Below are positions 9,388 through 32,590 of a stretch of DNA of 64,000 nucleotides, one piece after another. Made by a program: the position numbers and the translations under genes. The DNA is taken from the NCBI GenBank assembly GCA_009602725.1, contig WELB01000111.1:180942-244941 (forward strand), written 5' to 3'. The stretch is from Spirogloea muscicola (taxonomy: Eukaryota > Streptophyta > Zygnematophyceae > Spirogloeales > Spirogloeaceae). Below the pieces are notes generated by a model. The model made no database searches. It saw nothing but the letters and a program-made list of their open reading frames with translations, and was not told the origin of the DNA. Position 1 is the first letter of the stretch; the number at the start of each line of letters is the position of its first letter.

Positions 9388-12300
9388 ATGAGCTCCGCCG
9401 CGCCGGCGCCCGGCGCCGCGGCGACGGAGCTGCGGGACGCGGCGGCCGCGCTGGCGGACCGCCGGCACCTCGTGCGCGAGCGCGGCTTGCGCACACTGGA
9501 GGCGCTCGTCACCGACCCCGGTGAGTGCTCGCTCTACGCGCGCTGCCGGCTTGAGCTGAGGCGTCAGCTCTGGCACTGGCTCCTTACTCCGAATAACAGA
9601 GTCCTATACCATTGTCGGGGCCTTAAGCACAGCCACGGCTGGAGCCTGCAAGTCAAGTTGCGCTGAGATCATGTTCAGTCGCTTGCAGCGAACTGATTCA
9701 TCAAAGCTTTGGAGAGCCGTGTGTCAGCAATCAAAGCTACTTGCTATCGGCCCTCAATTGACTCAACTGCGATTCCCAGGTGCATTGTGATGCAATACTG
9801 AGCACTCCCCGCGTCGTGCTGCAGCAAATACTTCAAATGAGGTCCTCTACTTACAGATACAAAGAGTTGTTGATGACTTGGTCTCATCAAGAGCCTGGGA
9901 GAGCAAGCAAGGGGGCTTTTTAGCAGCAAAGGTTTGTCCCAGGCATCATTCACCTGCATCTTGGTACCATTGTTCATGCCAGCGCTCTTCGACATTATAC
10001 ATAGACGCTCTTCTAAGAAGCCTCTGCGGTTGAGCAGTACTAGGATTTTGCAACAATTGTGCAGGGCGTTGTAATATCTGCTATGTAAGGGGGGTTAGCC
10101 TGGTCCAACAATTGGAGCTTGCAGCAGACAGGGTTTGCATGCACATCATTAACAAGTGACAGAGGCAAGAGGAAGCATGCCTGACGAGAACCGACAACCC
10201 ACACTGCTGCATGTCATGAGTATTCTTGCACTAATGATACAGCGGTGCCTGAGGATGTTCCTCCCAATTGCATCACCTTCATTGTGAGTGTTCGCAGGCT
10301 GCTTTGCCCTTCATGTCAGCTTCTGCGTGGATAGAGAAGTTGGAAGAGGTTGCCATGAACCACCTTGAAGATTCAGAAGCTCGTGTGAGGTGACTGTCAT
10401 GACCCTGTGTATAAGTCTGTCTGTGTTGTTCTATGAAGGGCGACTTTGATACATCAATAGCTCAACATCATGTTTTCCTCGCAGGAACTTCTTATTCGTC
10501 ACAAGGTGCTGCAGCTTAATGTGATTTTGAGTTGTGCCAACTGCAGGTTGGCTGTATCTGAATGCCTATTCGCAATCGCACAGAGAGGAGGGCTCAATAC
10601 TTATGACAGAGTCAAGATGTGAGACCTCCATTGCTCTTCCTGTGGTCGTTTTGGCCTTCATAAACAAGAGTGGCAGCCTGTTGATGAGATGCATTGAGTC
10701 ATGCTAGCAAGGTGCATGGCATATCATTTTCAGGATACTGTAAGTCATTCTGGCAAGCACTGGCAAGAAGGGTTTAGGCTGGTACTTAAGGGTGCTTGTG
10801 AGGAATTTCCTGACAATCTCCTAATGTGGCCCATTTGTGCAGCCGATTGTTTGACAGCATTGAGAGAAACCTTCAACGCAATGAGGAAAGCCTTGATAAC
10901 TTTAAGCCGATGGTTGATAATAGCGACGGTGATGAGTACATGACTGAGGTGGTCAGCAAAGGCACACAGTTGAAGGTCTTATTCTGGCAGCTCATTTGTA
11001 TGATGTTGCTCATTGCAGGCCACTCAAGGCTTCTCTGATCAACTTCCTATCTTGCTGATTTGGTGCATGATTATTGGTATCAGCATAGCAGAGTAAGGTG
11101 TCAAATGGACATGCACCTGCTAATGTAGATGAGAAGCAGTAGAAGGATCTTGCTCTAACTTGCCAACAGTGTCGCCCTTCTTCAGCACGACACTGAGGGA
11201 TGGAAGTGCTTAGAAACCTCCTTCACGGCTCTTCAGCGAGTAATGGAGGGTTGTGGAGACTCCTTCTCATCTCAAGTAGATGACCGCTTGAAGACGACCA
11301 TCGAAAGAGCACTAGCACACAAAAATCGATTTGTGAGGGAGACTGGATATTTCACCCTCTCTTCTCTCTCTGGTGTCTGCCGCGGCGAAGGCCTTCGCCA
11401 GTGAGTATAAGGCTTGACCATAGTCTACATTCATTGTGATTGCACACCAGATGATCCACTTACTGCGATTGTGGTCAAATCAAATGATCAAATCAAAGGT
11501 TGCTGGCAAAGTTACTGAGTCTGCAGCAACTTCAGCAGCATCACGATATATGCAGTTCTTTGCAGGGACGGGCAAAGATTTGCAGAGATCCTTGCCAATG
11601 GCTTGGCAGATAATTGGAGTCAAGTGAGATATGGTGATCCATGTTTCCCAACTTATGGTTGCTCCTCTTGTCTACTTGCCAGCATCTCCTTGCCAGCACC
11701 TCCAAATGTCTTGCATCAGTGGCTGAAAGATCTTTTGACAGCGACCATTACAAGTTGATGCTCCATCCCAAGTAATGTGATAGCAGTCCTGTGCATGCTG
11801 TCTGGCATGCATAGTGAGTCTGTCTGTCTGTCTGGATTTGTCTCAGTAACTGGTGCACCATTGTCTTTCTTGTAGCTGCTTCTGTTGCCACCAGAGCCTT
11901 CCTGGAGAGCACAGAAGGATACAAAGAACAGTTTTATCCTATATTGCTTCCAGCAATGTAATGTACATTCATGCGACTAGCTCATGGTAGGATGTATACA
12001 GGTTTGCATCATTCCAGGATTGATGCAGCCTATTGCAAGTACTTATAGACGTCCAAGTTGCAAGGAGTTTCTCTTCCAAAATGATAGCACTGCAAAGGAG
12101 CTTTGCAGTTTGTCTCCTCAGACCGCGGATATCCCTCAATCAAGATCCGTGCTATATTCTGCAAGGTGTTTGAATCGCTATTATGTTGCGGAGGGAGTGC
12201 GGTTGTACTCCCAAAACACATGGGCAACAGTCATGGGTAACGCAGGCAGACGTGAGCTTGCCACATATGCACCGCAGGTAGTCGCATTTTACATCAAGCA

Positions 12301-15300
12301 ATCTCGTGCAGACAACCATGCAGTCAGGGAGGTGGGCTTTCCAAGATGACTTTGCATGAGCTCACTGCGGGACATTGTGTGTTGCTTGTCAGATGTCAAC
12401 AAGGACTTCACAATGGATTAAGGCTGCTGCTGTTTCAGAGAGTGCCAGAATTGGCTGATTTGCTGTTGATTTGCGGCTGCTGTACTGTGCCTAGCTGTAA
12501 TATGCTGCTTAATCTGCTGACAGGCTGCCTGCTATTGCATCGCGGAGCTTATGTGCAAGGTGGACCATGAGGTAGCTCACCAGCAACTTTAGCAGGCCGT
12601 TCAGATAGATAGCACGACTACTTTTGAGATTGCTGTACTGTACTGTCCAAGACCTAAAGAAGAAGGTACTCCTTGCATACAGCAGTCACATCGTGAGATT
12701 CTCGAATGTATATCAGTCCTCCAGTGAGTACAGTGCTTCAGATTTCTCACCTGAATGCGGTAATGTCATTGCAGAAAGTAAGCCCCTTTGTGCCTCAGCT
12801 GTTGGAGGCACTTATAGACTGCTTCAAAGATGCCAGCTGGCCTGTTCGTGATGCCGCTTGCACAGGTGATTTACTTGCTTCCTTCCCCAGCTTTCTATTC
12901 AAGTGAAAGCAATATCTCCTTCTGCGGGGCTTTTACTGATGCCACACGATGGACAGATGATCAGCTTAAGCTGCTGTTTTTTTCTTCTGCTTGTGACAAA
13001 TCAACTTATCTACACAGCTTGCGGGAGATGCATATTTGGCTTCCCTGAGGAGTCGAGGGTGGTCTTGCCAGAGCTTTTTGACTTGTGGTTTGCTCACCTC
13101 GTGGACAGTATCCTCAATGTGGTCCAGACAGACTGCAGACCTTTGCTTCATTCTATATGCAAGTTGAGTAGATAGTCATGATATGCCCAGGTAAAATGTG
13201 AAGGTGGAAAATGTTTTAAAGCGGGTACGTGTCACCACAGCTAGCATGTCAGAGCAGGTCTCGGCCTCCTAATTCCTCCTCAAACAGGCAACAAACAAAT
13301 CCATATTCTTGTGCTGGATCGGCCTCAGCCTGAACCCTTCATTTCATCATTTTAGACATATCCTCTGTTCGACAAGATTCTGCAGCAGCACTTGGCAGTG
13401 CAATGAAGGTCTACAAGGATGAAGCTATAGCCAAGGTCTGTCAGCCTGAAACATAAGGAAAGACCTGTCTGTTGCTTTTCCCATTGAACATGTGCTTTCT
13501 TCAGTTATGGGTAAGCTTTCATCAATCTCAGACGACCTTGACACGGCGAGCCAGATTGCTTGGACCTTGCAGATGTTTGTCTGTCAAGTAATCTGACAGT
13601 CACTTGTTCCTACTCTTGAAGCCATTGACCTGGACATGGCAGGTGGTGGTGGCCCTAACAGAACTTCTTCCATTAGCCAAGGAGCAGCCGGATGAATCTC
13701 GACGTTATGGAGGTCTGGACAATGTCACTCATTTCGGTGTTGCACATAAGAAGCTGTGAGCTCCCAATATAACTGCCTGCCTGCGTCTATCTCACACATG
13801 CACCATGGCTGGTGCATATACCTCGTTCTTGTTTCCTGCATCTCCCTATTCACCACCTTGACGTGTTCCTTGTTGTGGGTAGTCAGAGCTGCTCTCAAGA
13901 GGCAAAGAAGTGAAATGTAATACTTAAAGTTTGTGTCTGACTTCCTGTTAAAATGTGGGATGCTCCTCATGCATTGGCATCTAGTTGGGAAACGAGGGGT
14001 CATAATTTCACCCAAATACCAGGATAGCTCTCTGCAGGGTCGCTTGATGCACTACTGTGTCTCGCTCATACTGTGCCTCGCCTCCAGTGAGCCTACTCTC
14101 ACACATTTATCCTGATGCTGTCTGGTGGCCTTTTCAGGAGGGACAATGACCAGAATTTACACACAGACCAGACTGTAAGTAACAAAGGCACCACACTATA
14201 ACAGAATTTGCATAGGCTACTAGCTTGATGCACTTTGAGTTGACATGTTGTGGAAGCTCTAGTCATCTATTAACTTCTTCAAGAAGTCTTGCTTCTGTAT
14301 GCTGGAGGCGCATTACTCTGGCTGTGGTCACAACTAAGTTCACAATCCGGGATATGCTTGTTAATGTCTGTGCAGATGTACAGCTGTGGTTCCCTGACTG
14401 CCAAGGCTGGGTCAACGACCATGCTAGCTCGAGGCGGAGGCTGCATGGACCATGGATTCAGCAGGGCAAAGGAGCCATGGGAGGCGTCGGATGGAGCAAT
14501 CTACCTTCTCAAAGAGCTCGCTCTGGCTTCTCCTCATCAGGCTCTGCAGTTCATGCCCACCTTGGCTGACCTGGTATGCTTCCGATTCCAGCCAGCCTTG
14601 TCCACTTTCATGAGTAAGTATATTGATGATGTCAAGAACTATGCAGTTACTGTCTTTGGGGATTGCCGAACAAGGTTGCTATTGCTTCTTTGTTGTATAG
14701 CTATATGGTACTGCAGAATATAAGCAGCTACATATTCAGTCAAAACTAGTGCCAGTCATAAAGCTGAAGCTCTATTCAGATGTTGCAGCTTTAGCGACAA
14801 TAATCTCAGGGGACTGTGGTTGTAGTATATGCAGTTACGCCCTTGCTAGACTTCAACTTTAGTACACTAAGATTAGGGTGCATCATATCACCAGATGTGT
14901 GACGAGCATAAGATGGCCTTGCCAGAGCTGACAGTAACGATGCATGACAGGGACGATGCAGGCACTTCGGGCACTACCATAATTTGCTGGAGACGTTGTA
15001 CAAGCAGCTTCCTCACATTGCTGAGGTGTTACTCGCTCTGAAACATCCTGTACATGCTAAGTTGCAGTGGGCAAAAGCTTGCTTCAGTCTTGATGCCAAA
15101 GGATAATCTGTGCTCCACTATTACAAGCCAAGTTGCAGTGTCATGCTCGTCTGAACAGCTAAGGATGTTACTGAGTAAATATAGCCTTGCTATGTATTGC
15201 TGAAAAATTAGGCCTGACTTGCACATAGACTTCTTTGCAGCATATCGGAAAGCGGCCCTTCAAGCAGTACCTTGACATCTTCATTGAGCCGCTCTTCTTC

Positions 15301-15686
15301 GCCTTGTCTTGCGGTCAGGTAAATATCGCCCTTGATGATGAGCCACATGAGCGGGACTTGGCAGTCAGAGTTTCTTAGACTTCACATACTCAGTACCTGC
15401 CCTCCGAAGATGTATACCTTACACTTTCGAACGGGGGTTTCCTCTTGCAGTTGCTGCTGGCTAAGGTTGTACTGAAGCTGGTCAATCATTGCCTGGCATA
15501 CAGAGAGCTGCAGAGGTCGCTGCCGAAGAGTGCCTCCAAAAACTGCAGGCCCTCATTGGCCCCTCTATATTTGCCGCCCGCCTTACAGACGAGCAGAGAG
15601 CAATCCTTAGCAGCCGCCCTCCCGTCCCTGCTCAGAGGTTGGGACACATTGCCGACCAACACAAGCTAAGCATGCCTGTGGCTTAA
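9388..15686 (+). CDS. HEAT/ARM-repeat protein of a plant-type uncharacterised family
   Basis: Start ATG 9388 has a strong context (gccaccATG). Exon blocks I can support (ends approximate): 9388-9520, 9857-9931, 10298-10388, 10550-10618, 10843-10975, 11170-11400, 11570-11630, 11878-11960, 12165-12330, 12524-12568, 12776-12886, 13017-13110, 13355-13436, 13644-13710, 14376-14572, 14960-15020, 15245-15320, 15511-15686. Translations are helical repeats, for example DLVSSRAWESKQGGFLAAK, LEDSEARVRLAVSECLFAIA, FIEPLFFALSCGQ. The block GGCMDHGFSRAKEPWEASDG followed by AIYLLKELAL recalls a plant ARM-superfamily protein of unknown function. Such repeats usually form protein-binding solenoids. Some junctions, notably exon 1 to 2, are unresolved. 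The name of the family is from memory, not a search. Confidence 0.7.
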
Positions 15687-16377
15687 CAGCAGATCGTACC
15701 TAGACCACCCTTTTGGGCTTGCAAGCCAATTTCCCACAGAGCTTAGATACCGAATTGCGATATATTTGTACAAAGTGTTCGCCCAGTCTTGTTGACACTG
15801 CTCTTTGCAGATCATGTAAGCACATTGCAAGCCTTTCTAGTGTAACCCTTCTCCTAAATGGCCGTCTCTTTCCCAGTTGCACTCATGCATCCGCTGCCTT
15901 TGGAAGGTGAGACGCATAGCTTGCTTATGGTTTCACAGAGCCTGCATAGATGATTGATTACAGGAAGTAGCTTAGTGTTTATGCTATGCATAATGTTAGG
16001 CTACCTGCAAAGCTTGGGTTTTTTGTTGAACGCTGCAACGCTCTCCACCCATCAAGTGACAAGGCCTTTCTAATTAATTGAATAAGACTGCACAGTTGTG
16101 GTTGTTTGTTAGGTGTGCAACTACCCCACACATAGCTGCACCACTGCATTTGCAGAACGTGGCTAGAAACAGCACAATTGTTTGCCGAAGTCCTTGCCGG
16201 GTGGAGGATGGCGTGACTGAGTATGCAATGGAGCTGCATAATGAAAATCTCAGCACCCAATGCAAGGATCAAAAGTACAGTGGGAAATTTAAGTTACAAT
16301 GGTACAGTAAGACCCTCAATAATGAACATAAATCGCTGGACTGGGGGTGGACAAATACCCTTCTGCGCCAAGTAACA
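15687..16377. other. Intergenic between convergent genes
   Basis: 3' flanks of the plus-strand HEAT/ARM gene and the minus-strand GH43 gene. No supported coding or RNA feature seen. Confidence 0.5.
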
Positions 16378-19661
<3,284 letters not shown>

Positions 19662-20190
19662 CCTGCTAAGCAGCCGCAGATCAGAGATGCTGGGCTCCTG
19701 GAAGTGGGTCCCCTGGCCAGAGCCAGAGGCAGCAGCGAGGGCTCTGCCGGCACGAAGGTGCAGCGCCCGGGCCATGGACCTCTGCAGCGAGACGGCCAGG
19801 CGCATTCGATACACTTGCGCCAGCGACCCGGCTGCAGGGAAGTCAACCGGCTCCCCATGGAAGCGCCGGGCGATGGTGTGGCGGGCGAGCTGGGTGAGCA
19901 GCTCGAGCCACCGAGCGCCCAGCGCCCCATGTGTGTCGATGGCCAACGGGAAGAACTCGTCAACGTCGGAAGAACTCGTCTCAAGCCCTCCAGCTCTTAG
20001 TAAACACTCCATTCCCCCTAGGCTAGCCGCCGCTGCCGCCGCCGCCCCAAGGCCCCGGGCCGCCATGGCATCCGCGGCGAGCAGGCGCCCTGCCGGCCCC
20101 GCCCCGCGCACACCCGCTCCCCTCCGCACTCGCAGCTTCCGCAACAAGCGCCCCCGCGCCCAGCCGCCGCCGCAGAGAAGTAGAGTGTGA
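19662..20190 (-). pseudogene. RLE retrotransposon C-terminal fragment, subfamily B
   Basis: On the minus strand, 19995 to 19662 reads EFFPLAIDTHGALGARWLEL, then PVDFPAAGSLAQVYRMRLAV and ALAAASGSGQGTHFQEPSIS, DLRLLSR. This aligns with the last part of the full-length protein (LAIDVHGAFGSRWLDLLQ...). It is cut by the N gap just before its RGY end. 20000-20190 is GC-rich, with no clear homology to the element's coding part. The fragment has no RT domain and cannot move by itself. Confidence 0.8.
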
Positions 20191-20299
20191 ACTGAGTGGT
20201 GGAGGGCCTGAGTGGTCAATTAATGGTGCATCGCAGCTCCCAACTAAACCCTCTGGCAAAGGCACGGCTGCCAGGCCGTCGCGACGCCTTACCCGAGGA

Positions 20300-20885
20300 G
20301 GGTTGCTGCAGCAGGTGTGCCAGCACCTTGCTCAGGACAATGCCACCGTCCGCGACGTCCTCTGCACCAGCACGTTGCTCGCCCCTCAGCAAGGTAAATG
20401 GAGGGATCCGACCACCTGCCATCAGGGAAGTGCTCTACGGCCTGATGGCCGCGCGCTGCAGGCAACCCCAGGCCCACTTGGCGCCCCACCAGTATGGAGC
20501 CGGTTGCGGAGCGGCGGCGAAGCTTTGGTCCACGGTGTCTGCACAACTTTGGACCTGCATCTGAAGTGGATGGTCTTAGCAGTAGACGTGCGCAATGCCT
20601 TTAACAGCATGGAGCGCCACACTATTGCTGAGGAGCTGCCCAATGCCTTCCCCTCCCTTGTACCGCTTTTCCTCCTGCACTATGGCTAACCCAGCAACCT
20701 CCTCTGGCAGACAGGGAGCGGCAGGATTGAGAATCGCAGTCAACGTCAGGCACGCCGCAGGGAGACCCCTGGCAAACTTTCTCTTGCTCTGGCTCACAAC
20801 TGCACCTTCAATGCCCCCGCTGCGGTGCACCTGGATGTCCTGCTTTCCACCTTTGACGACAACACCATACTTGGCAGCCATCACG
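20300..20885 (+). pseudogene. Degenerate reverse transcriptase fragment, plus strand
   Basis: Blocks in changing frames: QVCQHLAQDNATVRDVLCTS, RSGGEALVHGVCTTLDLHLK, AVDVRNAFNSMERHTIAEEL (motif A) and, near 20850, TFDDNTILG (motif C). These match the RT of the full-length element at reduced identity with frameshifts and an in-frame stop after LLHYG. The copy ends just past motif C, where the opposite-strand copy begins. Confidence 0.75.
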
Positions 20886-21624
20886 TCGTCCGGGCTGTCA
20901 ACAAGAGTGGTGTCTTCGGCAAAGGTGGGAAGCAGGGCACCCGGGAGTTTGCGGCAGTGGCCTTCAAGGTGCGATTGTGAGCAAGCGCAAAGAAAAAGCC
21001 CGCCAGGGGGTCTCCCTGTCGCGTTCTGACGCAGACTGCAAAACCTCCGCTCGCTCCACTCGCCTCCATGTCCGACAAGAGAAGGTTGCTGGGTTGGCCG
21101 TAGCCTAGTTGGGAAAATAGTACAAGGAAGCGCAGCTCCTCAGCAATTGTGTCGTGCTCCACACTGTTAAAGGCATTCCTCACGTCCACCGCAGGAGCAT
21201 TTTCCTGGATGCAGGTCCAGGGTCGCGCTGACTCCATGGACCACAGCCTCGCCTCCACTCCGCAACCCTGCGCTTTACAGATGTGTCGCCAGATGGGCCT
21301 GGGCTTGCCCCATGTGCTGGTGCCAAAGCGTGGGGCCCACCAGGCAGTAGAGCACTTCCCCAATGGCAATTGGTCGGATCTCTCAGTTTGCCATGCAGAA
21401 GGCGAGCAACGTGCTGGTGCAGAGGACGTCTCTGACGGTGGCTGGGACAATGTCCCAAGCAAGGTGCTGACGCACCTGCTGCACCACCCGAAAGTCAGCC
21501 ATGTACTCCTCCAGGTAGAGGCACTGTAATGACCACCCCCGGGGCGACCACTTCTTCCCCTGCGCCATGAACATAAACGGCGGCAACGGAACGTAGTGGT
21601 CTTCCCTCCTCCATCGCCTTGCAC
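20886..21624 (-). pseudogene. Degenerate reverse transcriptase fragment, minus strand
   Basis: Reading from 21624 down: frameshifted RT start, then AVDVRNAFNSVEHDTIAEEL, GYGQPSNLLLSDMEASG, RTRQGDPLAGFFFALAHN, and a motif C remnant FAEDTTLVD (canonical ADD altered to AED). It ends where the plus-strand copy ends, giving two convergent, diverged RT copies. Confidence 0.75.
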
Positions 21625-22150
21625 TGCATGTTGATGCCCGCCGATGTAGTCGGGCGGGTGGCTTAGGCCATTCTAGTGTCCCGCAAGCCATCGTTGCATG
21701 CTATAGAATGCGGCTATCATTGAGTCTGCAGCACTCCCAGGCACTTGCGATTCACCAGCGTGCTGGTCGTGCATTAGCCCAAGCTAGTAGCTTCCGTAGT
21801 GGTGGTTTGGCTCCTCAGCATTGCTTGTCAGATATGCATGTGTTCACTCGGGGATATTAGTGTCCCCCTTAGCCAGCTCAGTACCCAGGACATTTGTAAG
21901 GCTAGCATTGGCCTCCCTTTCAAATCATGCACACCGCGCGCCTTCTCCAGGAAGAGCTCCTGCAGGTGCTCGGATCTTGGATCCTCAAGGTGTCGGAAAG
22001 GGGGCGTTGGCTAGTAATCCACAATGTAAATGCAGGATCCGGAGGTTTCAAGTCCAAGGACAGCAGGACAGCGATCCAGAACAGAGGAGCTCTTCTGAGA
22101 GGTGGCGTGGGCTCTGTGGCCAGCCCCAGATAAAGAACAGAGGGGGCATA
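21625..22150. repeat. Repeat-rich spacer
   Basis: No gene seen. 21905-21950 carries the recurrent motif also found at 4440 and 60420 (GGCCTCCCTTTCAAATCATG, then CGCGCGCCTTCTC). The remainder is unassigned. Confidence 0.4.
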
Positions 22151-22154
22151 AAAG

Positions 22155-22350
22155 AAGCGCGGCCAGATTGACTGGTGGCTGGGAACGGCCAGCCCAAAAG
22201 ACGCTAGAAAGAAAGTGCTCTAAACTTTTGGGCTGGCTTTTGGGCTTTGCCAGCCCTCTTCTCTCTTCGCACTCAGGCTCCCTCAGACCTTGTCCATTCC
22301 TTTGGGCTGGCCTTTCCCGGCCACCAGTCAATCTGGCCGCGCTTCTTCTA
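22155..22350. repeat. Inverted pair of retrotransposon 3' tails
   Basis: The left arm (about 22157-22200) is the reverse complement of the right arm (about 22297-22348): GCGCGGCCAGATTGACTGG ... CCAGTCAATCTGGCCGCGC. The spacer holds another hairpin copy (22220-22255, TTTGGGCTGGC...GCCAGCCC). The right arm unit recurs at 43893-43977 and, as a defined insertion, at 60674-60734. Confidence 0.75.
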
Positions 22351-22359
22351 TGAGCAAGT

Positions 22360-22665
22360 GCTCGCCCATTGAGAATAGGGGCTGGACAAACCAGCCCGAA
22401 AAAAATGAACAGAATACGAGAAGGGGGCCAGGGGAAGCGCTAAGAATTAGAGCAGCTACGAGTCACTCAGTAACCTCTGCTAAGCAGCCGCAGGTCGGAG
22501 ATGCTAGGCTCGTTGAAGTGGGTCCCCTGGCCAGAGCCAGAGGCAGCAGCGAGGGCTCTGCCGGCACGAAGGTGCAACGCCCGGGCCATAGACCTCTGCA
22601 GCGAGACGGCCAGGCGCATTCGATACACTTGCGCCAGCGACCCGGCTGCAGGAAAGTCGACCTAT
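22360..22665 (-). mobile_element. RLE retrotransposon 3' end, subfamily B, minus strand
   Basis: Reading the minus strand from 22665: AGSLAQVYRMRLAVSLQRS, then ALAAASGSGQGTHFNEPSIS, DLRLLSRGY, stop near 22470. A complete 3' UTR follows, with the stem CGGGCTGG...CCAGCCC at about 22390-22410 and CAATGGGCGAGC near 22365. It is a 5'-truncated insertion. Confidence 0.8.
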
Positions 22666-22844
22666 CTATGAGCGAGCACTTCTTCAGAAGCGCCAGAGCA
22701 ACAGGCTTCCTCTGTGAGGAAAGAAAGGCGCGCGGTGCGCATGGGTTGAAAGAGAGGCCAATCCGAGCCTCACAACGTCCTGGTAACGGGACAGTGGAGC
22801 TGTCCAACGGGGTGTAGTCGTGTGAAATAGCACTTGCCTGACGG

Positions 22845-23279
22845 TCAGTGCTCGTCTGAAGGCGCGACGGCGGCTTGGTCCCGCAGAGGACGCGCTGAGC
22901 AAGTTTCCCGCGCTTCCGCGCGCGAGCTTGTTGGCGACGACCTCGAGGCTGCCTTCTGAGCCCGGACAGAACCACCTGCAGCGCACTGCCCCTCGAAGCT
23001 GGAGCTGGGAGCAGCCGCGGCGAGCTCGGCCTGCGGCGGCCCCGGCAGCAGCGGGCGGGTGTTGGCGGCAAGGGCTTCACGGACCACGGCATCACCAGAA
23101 ACATCTCCTCCTGTGACGCTGAATCCAGCAGGGGGCTTCCGCGAGACAGAAGGCGGCATCCAGTGCATGAGCCGCCGTTGGCAGGCGGCCAGGAGTGCCT
23201 CTCGACAACCCCATGCAAGCGAGGAGCAGGCGCCCGGGTCGGGACTTAGCAGCGATCTGAGGACGGTGGCGTGTATCAT
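22845..23279 (-). CDS. Hypothetical ORF, possibly not a gene
   Basis: An open frame of 144 codons on the minus strand, Ala/Ser-rich, no recognised domain, no visible splice partners. It lies just upstream of SMC3 in divergent orientation. The GC-rich context makes a chance frame plausible. Confidence 0.25.
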   Translation of the reverse strand: MIHATVLRSLLSPDPGACSSLAWGCREALLAACQRRLMHWMPPSVSRKPPAGFSVTGGDVSGDAVVREALAANTRPLLPGPPQAELAAAAPSSSFEGQCAAGGSVRAQKAASRSSPTSSRAEARETCSARPLRDQAAVAPSDEH

Positions 23280-23332
23280 GCAAGGAGAGATGCCTGAGTT
23301 GGTGAAGCACTAGCTCGGTCTGCGGAAGTCAG

Positions 23333-32055
<8,723 letters not shown>

Positions 32056-32590
32056 TGGAATACACAATTTTTGTGCAAATTTAGCAGCTTGGTGACCCCG
32101 CAGAGCATTGCAGAAGTGGGCTCTTCATGGGCCGGATTGGCAGCTTAGCACAGATCAGTGCAGTGTGTATCAACCATTAGTGCGGTTGGTGGATACATCC
32201 CTGCCCCCAGCCGCTATTTGTAGTCAATCTAGGTCAGGAGCAGATTACGAGTTAACATGCAGCCTTTTACTGCAAGCACCGCCGTCAGTACTCTCTGCAG
32301 CCTTGTAACCTGCCCTGTCAGCAGATGCCAGCTTTCCTGCTGTGAAAGCATGCAAAGCAATTTGATGAAGCACGCAAAGGAATTTGTAACTTGCATGTTA
32401 TAAGCACCCAACATGCATGCAACATACGCTGTGCAATGGGGCTGGCAAATCTTATCCTGGATCCGATGTGGTCTTGTAACACAATTCGAGCTGAAAGCAC
32501 TTTGAAGAATGGTCAGATGAGTTGCAGAGCATCTGGCCGAATGCGCTTGATTATGGAGCAGTGGCACTGCTGCTGGGCTTGCTGTGTTGT
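32056..32590. other. Intergenic between convergent genes
   Basis: 3' flanks of SMC3 and of the minus-strand Claspin-like gene. Nothing else supported. Confidence 0.5.

Noticed and set aside
20881-21624. Reading the two convergent RT copies as one gene with introns
   Set aside because: They lie on opposite strands, each with frameshifts and stops, so they are separate dead copies.
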